This document shows positions 1 to 12,100 of a stretch of 64,000 nt of DNA, in pieces. A model generated the notes under the pieces. It had not been told where the DNA came from. It ran no database searches and saw nothing but the letters and a program-made list of their open reading frames with translations. Positions within the stretch are counted from its first letter, which is position 1, and the number at the start of each line of letters is the position of its first letter. This stretch comes from Macquaria australasica (lineage: Eukaryota > Chordata > Actinopteri > Centrarchiformes > Percichthyidae), in contig SEMN01000070.1 of the NCBI GenBank assembly GCA_005408345.1, forward strand, positions 1,107,001-1,171,000, written 5' to 3'. Position numbers and translations under genes: made by a program.

Positions 1-1733
1 CTGAAGGGAAACAAACACAAACATATTTTGATGATGCTTTTCATTTCTTTCTAGTTAATCGGTCCAACGTTTAAACAATGTGTAAACACAGAGACAGAGT
101 TTACAGCTGTCCTCTGTCTTCTGTACAGAAAATACACAATCAATTCTGCCATGCACAGTCTGTTCTCAGCAGTGGCCGGCCCACTCAGTGTAAAGGAGGG
201 TGTGTAGCTTGGTGTGCATATGTACTGTATGTGTGCATGCATTAAAAAAGTGTGGCAAGTCTCAGTTGAATCCTGGATTAATTAAAACACAGCAGCTGTA
301 ATTAAAGTGGTTTTCCCCTGCTACTCTAGTTTCAGCCTGACAGGAACCTGCTCTGTGTAACAGGATGTGCCTGTGTGTGACTGTATGTATGTGTACATTC
401 AAGAATATCTGGATGTGCAAGGCGTACTGCGTAGCATAAAATAATATGATGTCAGTCAATCTAATGAAGCTCTCTGGGGTTTAATGTTTGAACAATCCCC
501 CTGCACTCCCTCATTCCACACTGTAGAGTCGAGTCAGACTGGGCGAGCCAGTCCAAACACATTCTGGGACACAGGAGGAGGTAAGGGAGGGAGAGGAAAC
601 CTTACTGGGATGCACCACATTGGGGGAGGACCAGCTCAGAAAACAGCGGGGAAAAACGAGACGCGTGAGAGTGAAAGTTTGAGGGGAAAACCGCGAACGT
701 AAGACACAGAGGAAATGAGGGCCTTTCTGAACACTAGGAGACCAGCAGTTAATCTGTCTCCGTTCCAACACAATAAATGTAGGGAGTATGAGGTTAGGAG
801 AACAGTATAGAGAAATAGAAATAAGTTCATTCAAGGCATTTTCCTCAAAGTGGGTTTAAGGGGTTACATAAATCTCAAGTGGAAAAGCTTAAATTGGACA
901 TTTATGTTAAGTCTGCAAGGCTGAGGTTCAGCAGCGTCAAAAATGTTAACAGCTCAAAAATGTTGTCTATCTGAGGTTACAATCGCACATAAATCACAAG
1001 ATTTTAACATAAATGACTCACAAGAGGGTAAGACTCCTGCTATAGTACAAGACTTTTACAATGGACTTCTTAAGTTAGTTGAAAGTCATATTTTAAAAAA
1101 ACAACAGGCTATAATTTCCTTAAAAGTACATGGACAAAGAAAATTGTTGAGAATAAAGGAATTAATCTAGGAACAGAAATTATTTTAGTTAAATATTCTG
1201 GGAGTCACTAGTCACTAGGTTAAGCAGACATTACAGATGATAGGCATGTGGTTGCTCTGCTCAACTAATAACTTTCAAATTTGAACAAGATAGGCTTGAT
1301 ATTTTGGATCGGAGGTGATTAGCAGATAAGTTAGGGAATGCAGGTGCCTTCACTTGCCTCTCCATTCTTCAGGCTGAATATACTCAAAACAGATACAGAC
1401 AGGGTTGTCTCTATACTACATTGGATGTCTGCATACACTGACATGTTTTACACATTTTTCAGTGTGTATAGCCTGCACAGTCATACATTTCGGGCTGCAC
1501 GTGGGCCTTCATAACATGGGCCTCATGGCTATGTGGCCAGATAAAATGTAATTTGATCTTTAAGCACAGACAATATCACAACCCTGCTTTTATCTTTCCG
1601 TCAATGACCGGATACAAAATAAGTTACTTTTTACTACAAAATAAGAGCAATGATGCAACAACCAGATATAGTGGTGACAAGGACGATTTGCATAGTTGCC
1701 TGGTTGAATTTCTTCATGAGTTAGGAAGAATAC
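1..1733 (-). other. bicc1 intron 13 (part)
   Basis: Non-coding by comparison with BICC1: none of the expected downstream linker or SAM blocks is seen. Nothing else is recognised apart from AT-rich unique-looking sequence. Confidence 0.7.
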
Positions 1734-1875
1734 CTTCATCTGGGCTGGACTTGCTGGACAGCGGTTCTGATGGATTGTGTCCACTGGCCTCCTGGACCGA
1801 ATCACATGGGGCTGGACTCAAAACAGTTTCAGCAAGTGACGCAGTTGCTATCCTCCCATAGACTGAGCCAGGATG
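1734..1875 (-). CDS. bicc1: bicc1 coding exon 13 (linker), last exon in window
   Basis: It encodes residues 576-622, beginning HPGSVYGRIATASLAETVLS and ending SSKSSPDE, and aligns with the BICC1 segment ending SPKSSPTEG. The acceptor is ATAG at 1879-1876. A closer-to-consensus CTCAG at 1866-1862 would shift the frame into a stop. The donor GTATTC follows; the exon leaves in phase 1 and the next exon is outside the window. Confidence 0.85.
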
Positions 1876-4800
1876 CTATACATGCATGCGCACAGGGACA
1901 TACACACACAGAGCAAAATACATACAAGACAAATGAAATTTACTAAACAAAAAAGTCAAAGTGAACTCAAAGTAATGCAGCTTGCAGTATATAAATGGGC
2001 CAACCTTGACATGTCCATTAAGAGTGCAGGGGCCCTTGGTGCAGTCGGGGACCCCGTTGGGCTGTTTGTCTATGGGGGCGAGACCAGGCGGAGGGGACGG
2101 TGTACTGTGTGTGTAACCCTGCACGCTTGACAGCAGGATGCTACTCAGGGCGGCCTGGGTGGAAGGGTGGAGCATCAGCTGAGATGAAAAGCCTGAAAAC
2201 ATAAGCCGTGAAGAAGGCAGCATTAACAATGTTGAACTTTTAGTAGTTCATAAGGGATATGTGTACAATATCTCAGAGACCTGTAGGTTTCTGTATTTGT
2301 GTGTTTGTTAAAAAGATGATGACAAAATAAAACACTTCAAATAACTGAAATAATATTAAGGAGTCCAGTACTTCCACCTTAAAGATTAGAAAAGAATTAA
2401 AAAACGTACTCCACAGATTTAGCACTGCACTCCATCAAACTCAGTTTAAAAAAACTAATTAAATCAGTCTTTTTCATTTCATGCAATCTTCTTCTTTGTC
2501 AAAACCAGGTGCCTACATTACCCACAATGCAACTTGGGCAGATTTTGCCCAGCTCCCTCTGGAGGCACAAATGGCTTTATACAACTTTTTTCACATATGC
2601 AGTAGTACTCCCCAAAACATGTAAACAGACTTTGGTGTGTAAAATCAGTGGAGTTCCCCTTTAACTTGACCTTGAGAGTTAACCTACAAGTTGCTTGGGT
2701 TTTCTATGATGTACAGTACAAACTCTCTACATGTATAAAATTATTTTTTTTTCTTTGAAAGAGATCCACATGCCAGTACAGAAACAGAGACACTGGACAA
2801 TATACCAACCTTGGGTGCTGGTGAGTGAACTGGGCCAGAGGGAGGGGGAGGGTGTGGGGGTGCTGGGGCTTGGGGTCTGCAGAGGGCTCATGGAGGAGTT
2901 TAAGCTGTTGAGGACAGCGTTTGGTGCAGCAGAGTTGGTGAGGGAGTGGGGCGCCGTCGCACCCAGGAAACCTGAGCAGAACAGAAAGGAAGGGGGAAAG
3001 AAAGGAGAGAACAGGAGATGAATAGATCAGTGGCGGTCCTGTCAAAGCACAGAGCCATTTTTCAAGCTCATCACACGTTACACTAAGGCCCTCAAAAAAT
3101 AATCTTGGTCTTCCAGCTATTTCACTGGAATTCCATCAAACTGTCATCAACCACACAGCAAGTGAGAGGAAGAATTTCTTACATTTCTACAAGGTCATGA
3201 ATGCAAAAGTACATGTCTAGTGTGTCCTCATATCCAATAAAACCATGTTATTAAGAGCACCAACAATGTGGTGCTTGGTGTCTTAACCCAAACAAAGTGT
3301 ATGAAAACAGAAAGAAGCAGGTCTGTGGCTTTAACAAGGGGCTAGTTTGGCTCCAGGAATAAGGCCAAGGATTCTTCTGGCAGACTGGCCTGTAATCTGA
3401 GGAAGAATAGCATGTAGCAATTACTAAAGGCCAGGATGTGGCCGTCCACAGCTTTGAGCCCGGGCCCCTGGGTTTAAACGAGACAGCAAGAACCCATTCC
3501 TACTGTACTGGGACTTCATGGCACATTGTTGTTGTTTTTTGTGGCCAACTTTTTAAACTCAATTTTCCCATCTCATTTGGTGGGGACACAAGGACATAAA
3601 ATAAAAGCTCATAATTTAAATACCAACATAAGTTCTCATGAGACGAAATGTGCAAAATTCTCTGTGCTAGAATTGCAACAAATTAGCAACACAAATACAG
3701 ACCCAATATAAGTGCTCATCTACCTCATATATAACCTCATGGCTGCAGAAAATCAATAAATAAACATATTATGGATGTTATTAAACTATTGTCATATTCC
3801 TCCTCTTTCAAACATGGAAAGGAAATGTCTAAGTAATATAATGTAGATTTGCTGTGGTTAGCATTTGATGATACAGATACACAAAACAGACTGCATTTAT
3901 ATTTAAACTTATAATACAGATAAACTGTGATGGATCTGTTGCCAGCATGTGCTTACAGCCTGTCAGCTCATTCCACTATCTGCTTTTCCTACTGCCATCG
4001 ATGCATTACTCATGTCCTCATTTCCATGTTTTTAAAAGCTAAACCCCCAAAAACGATATCATAAGAAAGCAAAAAGCAGATAACTGGGGCTAAAATATTT
4101 ATCCTATAATGCTACTTTTACTACAATGAATTAAAAAAGTCACCCTTGGAAACAAAAACAAAAAATTCCTGACATCTGTTCCCAGCTGAACTCTGTGCCT
4201 TCATGTTGAGGTCAGCGCTGCAGAAAAAAAACAAACTCCTAAGAGATTATAACCATTCATCATCCTATGATTCATAAGCTCGCGATTTATTCAAAGTGGT
4301 GCAACTAAATTTGTATTGAGGTTATTTTCTGATGGTTGGCTGATCAAAGATTTGTACATGCGGGACTCATTTCTTGGCATGAAATTCATACCATCAGGGT
4401 GAGGCCAGTTCTCCAGACAAACGTCCTACTGTAAGCGCGTACAGAGATGATGGTGCCATGAATCACTGGCTGTGATTTATGTGGATGTTGAGAGAATATT
4501 TGTATCCGATTTAAAATCACTTGCACTCAGTGATTCAGTTAGCCTGGTGATAACAGGCTTTGAGGAGATATCTTCGATGGATGTGTTGCTAGGAGAGACT
4601 GTGTTGAGTGTGTGACTGGTACAGATGCGAATGACATTGATGTATGAGGACATTAGTTCCTCTACAAAGACATTTCATCTCCAATGCATTTCGTGCAAGG
4701 AAAAAAGAGGGTCACTTCTTATCTTTCCTCACGAATTTATCTCTTCCTCCCATCATGGTAAAAGTAAAAGAATAAAACTAAGACAAGCAGCACTTTCTTA

Positions 4801-7800
4801 ACAAGTTAGACAGTGTCATTACCCAGATTGCTCAGCCCCAGGCCAGCTGAGGCCAGGATGTCCAGGCCAACGGGGCAGATGAGGGACGGGGACGGGCCAT
4901 TGGTGGCGGGATTCAACGCCACAGAGGGTGAGGAGGACGACACCCCGTTGCTCTCCAGACCCAAGAGGAATTTTCGGGCTTCGTACATGTTCACTGCATT
5001 CCTCTCCACGCTCTTGACTATCACAGACTGAGAAGTTGAGGGAGAAGGAAGAGGTGATGAGAAACCAAGAAACGACAGGAGGGGAAAATGGAAAGGAGGG
5101 AAAAGAGCAAAGGTGGGGAGGCAAAAAACAAAAGGGGGAAAAAGGCATGAGAGAGAGGCAGAAGAGGAAAGGCCCGGGGAGGAGCGAGGGATAGATAGGG
5201 TAGGGAATGTTGGCACCCGAGATAGGGAGTGAAAGGGAGGATGAGGGGGAGACAAACATAAAGGGGAGGAAGGAAGAGGGAATTAAGGGTAGATTAGAAG
5301 GATAAACCATTGAGGCAGTGTGGGAGAGAGAAGGAGACATGAGAGCAAAGTTTGAGAGAAAGCATCTCTTCATCAACTACTGCAACATACCATATCTCGC
5401 TCAATGATTTGAGCGAAGAGAATATGAGGCAATACTACTTACTCAATGACTACTATACTATGAGGCACTAAATGGACAGTAAAGAATTATAAACAGGAAA
5501 GATTTTAAAATCGGTGAGAAATGACATCGACATTTTCCACTTCACCAAAAACCCTGCCCTTCATGAACATCAAATAAAAATGAACGTGAGTACAAATCAT
5601 GTCTTGGCTCCCTGGTTTTGCCAGAGTTGAGCTTTAGAAAAATGGATTCCAATCACGATCAGTCTCTCCGACACACACACACACACCCTCCTTTATGGGT
5701 CTGCCAAAGTGCCGGGAGCACAGAGGCTACGGCATAGCATTTGGACGGGCCTTTTGGATTACAGCTGTCACCTCGTTAAAATGTTTAAGTGAAGGGTTCT
5801 TAAGAGGATCTGGGCTGGGTCAGTGTTTACACTGGCACCTCCACACCACTCCCCAAAAGCATGCCTGGTTTGGGCATTGAGCCCTGGCTCAGGGTGGGAC
5901 GTGGGCACCTTGAAGAGACAGTGAGGACTGGGCCAAGTGGTGAAATATGATTAGGAATATTATGTGTTGTAGAACAGTAGACCATGAGTAACATTAGAGG
6001 TTGGCTTTGAATATAACACAGGTGCATCACAGTTACTGTAAGAGGTTGCAAATTACAATATAATATGGAAATTATCAAAATACTTCACCAATACAGGCTC
6101 TATTTGCTAAAAGACTGAGCGCACCTCCAATTTGCTGCTTAATTTACCAGGAAAACTTGCAAATCAAGCCAGTTATTTTTTTAGTTGGAATAGCTGAGGC
6201 ATAATAAAACGATTGAGTGTTCCCGTCGATCAGGTGAAACATGCCTGGCAGGCTGTGTGCAGAGGAGAGCAGACTGTGATTCCCCACTGTGGCAGATGTC
6301 GATTTGCCAAAACTCTTCTCAGTGTTGGTATGGCATGATTCCCCTCGGTATAAGGTTCCAGTTTTTCCTTTTAAATTTCATCAAATAGTGATGAAATGTG
6401 ACATGGCGATCTATAATTTATTTCAGTGTCATGCTGTGACATTGACAGAGAGTAATTCTCAAATGGAACAGTGGCTTATTTGTTTCTGGGTAGTCTTTTT
6501 CCCCCTCTGTCTGACAGAGCATTTTAACAAGTAGGACAGCAGCTATGTTTTTCTCAGGGATATGTTTCCTTCTAAAATTTAAGGTTTAGGTTTATTGGTG
6601 TGGCTGATTCATTTAATTCATCTGGACCATTCTATGCTTTAACATTGCCCCTTAAAATAGACATTAACTCTACACATATTGGCCTTTATAATGCCACTGA
6701 AAATGCTTAGTAAGTATGATCCTGTAGGCACAGATAATCTAGTTAAATAACCAACTTATATCTTATATTAGAGTCACATTTTAACTTAAACAAGACTAAG
6801 AGTTTACAGCCATGCTAGTGGCTCTGTGAGGCTGTACTAAGGCACAGCGGTGCTTTGAGCTAAATGCCAGCGTCAGCATGCTTACATGCTCACAATAACA
6901 AGGCTAACCTGCTGATATAATGTGTTAGAATGCTAACATTTGCTAATTGACACTATATACAAAGTACAGTTGAGGTTCATGGGAATGCCATTAGTGTTGC
7001 AGGTATGCAGTCATAAACCAATGTATTGTATCATTGCTAGTGTTTTTGTATGAATTTTCCTGTTGAGTTTTGTGTATTTTAAAAGCCAATCTAAAAACGG
7101 ACATGGCAAACTAGCTTAGGCTATAAATGCTGTGGTATGTGGCATTGGTGCTATATTCTTGTCTATAGAAGTAAATATAAATATAAATAAATATTGTAAA
7201 ATGACATTTGAAAAGTCAGGGGGATCACCAATGTTATTACAATGCATCCTCAGTGGAACATAAATGTCTGTACAAAATATTACGACAATCCATCTAATAG
7301 TTGTTGAGATATTTCAGTCTGGATCAAAGTGATTGGCTAAAAATCCCCTTAAAAACTTTCCATGCTGTGTGAGCCTGGTGTCATACCTTGCTGGGCTGTT
7401 TTGGCTTTGGTTTGATGCTGATGAAGACATCCAGCTGCTCCATAAGTGCTGTGATGCACTGGGGCTCCACCTCAATGTCCTCTTTAATGTCAAACATTAA
7501 TACCAGAGGCAAGCAGCCCTGTGGAGCAAACACAAAATAAAAGTTTTCTTATGTCAGCTGCAGACTAATATCTTTCAGAGCCCGGCTAGTATACTGTAAC
7601 ATATCCGTGTTCCTATATTACAGGCTATTTCTCATAACAGTAGTAAATTTTCCTTTACTGTACCATTTGTAGACCTACATGTTAGCCATACCAATAAATA
7701 CAAGATTCACTGCTGGATTCATCCCACACAGAGCTTGGGAAATTCCGCCAAGAGCAATCTGTTTTGCATGATCACCACCACAAGCGCCACAGACATCTAT

Positions 7801-9079
7801 ATTTTGGGCCGAGTGCTGGACAGCGCTCCTATTGTGAGTGGGTGTAATTAGCAGTAGAGTATAGGGCCAGGCTGGCTCTGACAGGGCCTGAGATTGGAGC
7901 TGCAATCTACAGTCTGGCTGAAGAGGCCAAATCACACAGTACATTACCGAGAGCAGGACTCCTCTCCCCCTCCGGTGTGTCCACACTCGACTTCTACTTT
8001 TAGAGCAACTCCCCTACTCCTCTTTATCCCCTTTATCTTTATTTATTCTCTTCTTTCTCAACCTCCTCTCCCATGCCCTGCTTTATATGCTTCTCCTCTT
8101 CCCTCTAACTTGTCTCTCATAAATCAACTGTTTTTCACTTTCTCACTCAGACAGTAAGAGGCTCCTTCTTGTGTGTCCAGACCAAGAGCAAGTCATGTTT
8201 AGTCACTGCAACAACTTTGGCATTTGCTAAATGTCTTTGGGGCCAAACGGGAGACCGCAGACAAAGAGAAGGCAGCTCTGGCAGAATTACTGCCCCACAT
8301 TATGGATCTCCAAACAGAAAGCCAAAGCTGTTTATGGCTGAGATGTCTTATATGCACCAGCTCAGCAGAAGCTTTTAGCCAACGGTAATTAAACAGCCAT
8401 CACTTTTACACATTTTTGTAAACAGACATCTAATTATATTCTAAGTAATTCAGATAAAGGGTAGCCTCTGTGGTCACAGGCAGCAAGACAAGAATGACCA
8501 CAGAGCATTTTTAACCAACAGAAATTTAAATGTGAGGCGCTTCCTCCTGCTCCAAAAACTAATGGTGATGTGCTGACCTCTGAATTGCAGACAGGGCTGA
8601 AAATTTACATCCACCAAAATCTACTGTACATGCAAGCCAAACCATTACCATTAACAGCAATAAGGATAATCTGTATACAGACAGGACATTAAGAACTCAA
8701 GCCAAGCTGATGCAAATGTGTGTGTCCATCTCACATGCAGGTATGTGGCTATAAATCACGCAGGCTAACCTTGAGTCGGCTACAGATTGTTGTATAACTG
8801 GACATTTCAGCAGCATGAGCAGAGCCAAGCAAACCTCTCCCAAGGCTATTCAAAACCCCCAAAGGCAATCGTGGTTTACTTCTTAAACCCCATCTCAAAA
8901 CCCACGCATCTTTCACACATACCATGATGATGTTAGTGAAACATTGACATCCATTATAGCTACCACACAGAATGTGGAATCTGTATATGTAAGGAATATA
9001 TTGCCAATGTCATCCCTTAGCCACAAAAACACAGCTTAGCAGTTTAAAGTAATTCTTTACAACCAGCGGCTGTCAAGAA

Positions 9080-9115
<36 letters not shown>

Positions 9116-12100
9116 ACACACCATGAGGTACTGCCGTGCCAGGCAGACCGATTCAATGGTGCCCTGAATGTAGACTGTGGATTTCTTCTGGGGGCTGTTG
9201 GGGTCAGGGAAGTGGATCTGGGCTCCCGTTCTCTGGGTGATGTGCTTGATGTTGCTGCCATTGCGGCCCTTCATGAAAAGGTGGTGCTGGGGTGCGATGT
9301 CCAGGTGGGTGGTGACTGAGATGGTGCTTGCCAGGCTACCAGCCAGGTGCTCCAACAGCAGAGCGGTACCCCTCTGGGAAAACAAGGTTGACAGGATAAT
9401 ATGAATATATAAAGATTTTAATATTTTAACAAGCTTAAGGGTCTACATTCATTCTAGCGACTCTGTGAAACTATGGCACAGCAGTGCTTTGAGCTAAATG
9501 CTAAGGTCAGCATGCCAACATGCTCACATTAAAACATGATTGTCTTCAAAAATCTTGACATGATTTACATGATTAGAAGCAAATATTTACTTTAATATTT
9601 TACATGACAACTATAACATTCATGCTACCAGTGCTTCAAATGATGATTATCCTCATAATTAATTAATCTGTTTTTTGATTAATCGTTAACATGGTGTCTT
9701 CAAATTGCTTTTTTTGTTCCATCAACAGTCCAAAACCCAAAGATATTCTATTTACTGTGATACAGCCTAAAACAGATTTGCGAAGCAGGAACCAGCAAAT
9801 GTTTGGCATTTGTAATTGATAAGTAACTCAAATCATTAACCGATTATCAAAACTGCTGTAGATAAATCTTCTAATCAATTACTCAACTTATCTTTTGAGC
9901 AGTAATACCAACATTAATTTTATATGAGCAGTGTTTAGTATAATAATGAGTGTAATAAAATAAATATAATTTTGGCTGCATGCTAATTGTAGGAGAAGAT
10001 GTCCCATACTGTAGGTGTAAAAATGAATTCTAGCAACAATAAATCAAAGACTATAATGGACAATTTTACTGACTTCTCACAAGAATTTCAACAAGTACAA
10101 ATGAAATCACACAAAGACTGTCAAAGGGTTAATGTCTTAAAAAAACAAAGAACAAAGCTGAAACAATATTTCATTTAGAGCAATAGCCAGACCACATAAA
10201 CTAATCAGTTAACGAGGAGAGCAGTCGAACCATGTTGCCCATTTCCCAGAGAACACACCAGTGGAAACTATTGTATTTTCCACTGCATCTGCTGGCCAGT
10301 AGAACAGTCTCATTCCCCGCTGTCTCTGCTATGCCTCTGCAAGCCATCACTTGGCCTAGTAAAGTAAGTCATTTCCAGTGTGCAACGGGAATTCACACAC
10401 TGCGGCCAGGATAATACAACAGTCCACAGCGGTTTTGGCAATCCTCGAAGGTGATCCAAGGGTCTCACACCACCACATAACATAGCACACATATTCCCTC
10501 TAATCCTCTAGCCTTCATCTGGCACGCTTCCCAAACCTGACTGACCCCTCAGACCTACCGCACACTCAGGGCAGGGGCCGTGCTTCTGCATACATACATA
10601 TGCACATATTCTCTGTACACAGAACACAGGGATGTGCACAAATGCACACTAGCATGAAAATCCTAATTGAAGCGCACAAGCATACACAAATAAATAAAAG
10701 CAGAGATGCATATATGCCAAATGCAGTTACTGGCAAACTGAAATGAGCTCCATATTGTTAACAGAGGCTCGGTAGTGGGAAAAAGTGAGTTGGTAGGTAC
10801 GACTTGGCAGAAATGATGAAAAGATGTCTTGGCAGGCTTTAACTAGCTAACATCTCAGATGCCAGTTGAGGAAGAGCATCTGTGTGTATATACACATATA
10901 TAAAACATACCGTATGTTTATGCACAAATAAGCTGCAGGGTGGAAACACAGTAAGAAACTACAAAATTAATTCAAAATAAAAAAGTAACTCAGGAGAGCC
11001 TTCTGGACTTGCTGGTACAGGGTCTCCCTCCTAGTGGGGAGCTGTGGGCAGCCGTCCAGTTTAAGCGACCAAACATCTCTCAGCACTCTCTTGCCCCTGT
11101 GGTGCTGAAAGTAATGAGGCAGTTTATACGAGAAAAGTGTGGAACGCTGACAGCGCTGGTGGGCTTTGACACGGTGTAGATCTGGAAACCTTTTCTTGGT
11201 CTGTGGCTCGCCACGTAAACAGGTGGAGAAGAGTGAGGGTATTAACTCAAATATTGTTACACTGAAATGACTGACAGGGAGTGCACAGGTCAGTTAGTTA
11301 TTCAAGCACCTTTAACAGGACACACACTGGCTGTTGGGAGGTTTGAACCTATGACCTTTAAATTATGAAGAGACCAAATCATAAAGTAAAAATCCAAACT
11401 AAAACAGAATTTATATTTTTGCCATTATTGCAAATAATATCAATATAAATGGAAATTAGAGCATCAAAACTATAAAATAGAAAATGGAGCATCAACACTG
11501 AAATGATCATGTGACTGAGTTGGTCAATTAGCAATGAAGCTATGGGCTTATATGTAATTAAATCTAGAGCTGAAACAATTTGTCAACTGACAGAAAATTA
11601 ATTGACAACAATTTTGATTTGATTAATTCATTGTTTTAGTCATTTATCAAGCAAACCTCCCAAACATTCAAGGGTTCCAGCCTCTAAACTGTTAAGATTT
11701 TCTGCTTTTATTTATTTCATACTTCTGTGAATTGAATGTCTTTGGGTTTTGGACCATTTGTCAGACAAAACAAGCAATTTAAAGATGTCACCTTGGGCTC
11801 TGGAAAATTGTAATGGGAATATTTCACTATTTTCTGATATTGACTAAATAATTAATTCAATAAATAATAGAATAGAATACTAATTAAAAAAATTAGTTAC
11901 CCCTCTTTACAAATTAGATTTGGATGTGTCTGCTTACAGCTTAAAGAGACTTGTTCAAATTCATAAATTAAAACTGAATTATGACTGTTGAAGTAGAGCG
12001 GGTGTGTCCAGTAATTGCAGGGTTGGCGGTTCGATCCCCGACTCCTCCTGTCCACATAGTGTCCTTGAGCAAGACACTGAACACCAAATTGCTCCCGATG

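Larger units (their letters stand above)
5028..7386 (-). other. bicc1 intron 9
   Basis: An intron of about 2.4 kb. Near the exon 10 acceptor is a purine-rich plus-strand stretch (about 5030-5290), which on the gene strand is a long pyrimidine tract. A CA microsatellite lies at 5671-5686 and a dispersed repeat at 6801-7335. Confidence 0.8.

Noticed and set aside
511..700. Minus-strand open frame with 'HPSKVSSPSLTSS' as a possible next bicc1 exon
   Set aside because: Only a PSKVS-like string resembles BICC1. The frame runs to a stop without a donor, flanking sequence lacks the conserved blocks, and phase could not be matched to exon 13.
1862..1866. CTCAG as acceptor for bicc1 exon 13
   Set aside because: It shifts the frame and meets a stop after a few codons; ATAG at 1879-1876 gives a frame matching BICC1.
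5030..5376. Long minus-strand open frames rich in Ser, Pro, Leu and Phe upstream of bicc1 exon 10
   Set aside because: A pyrimidine-rich intron end reads as an open frame by composition; the conserved exon begins after TTCTCAG at 5028.
11345..11365. Second SINE or tRNA B-box (ggtttgaacct)
   Set aside because: No matching A box, body or tail around it.
12028..12038. tRNA gene suggested by the B-box ggttcgatccc
   Set aside because: No cloverleaf can be drawn around it, and the SINE body and tail follow.
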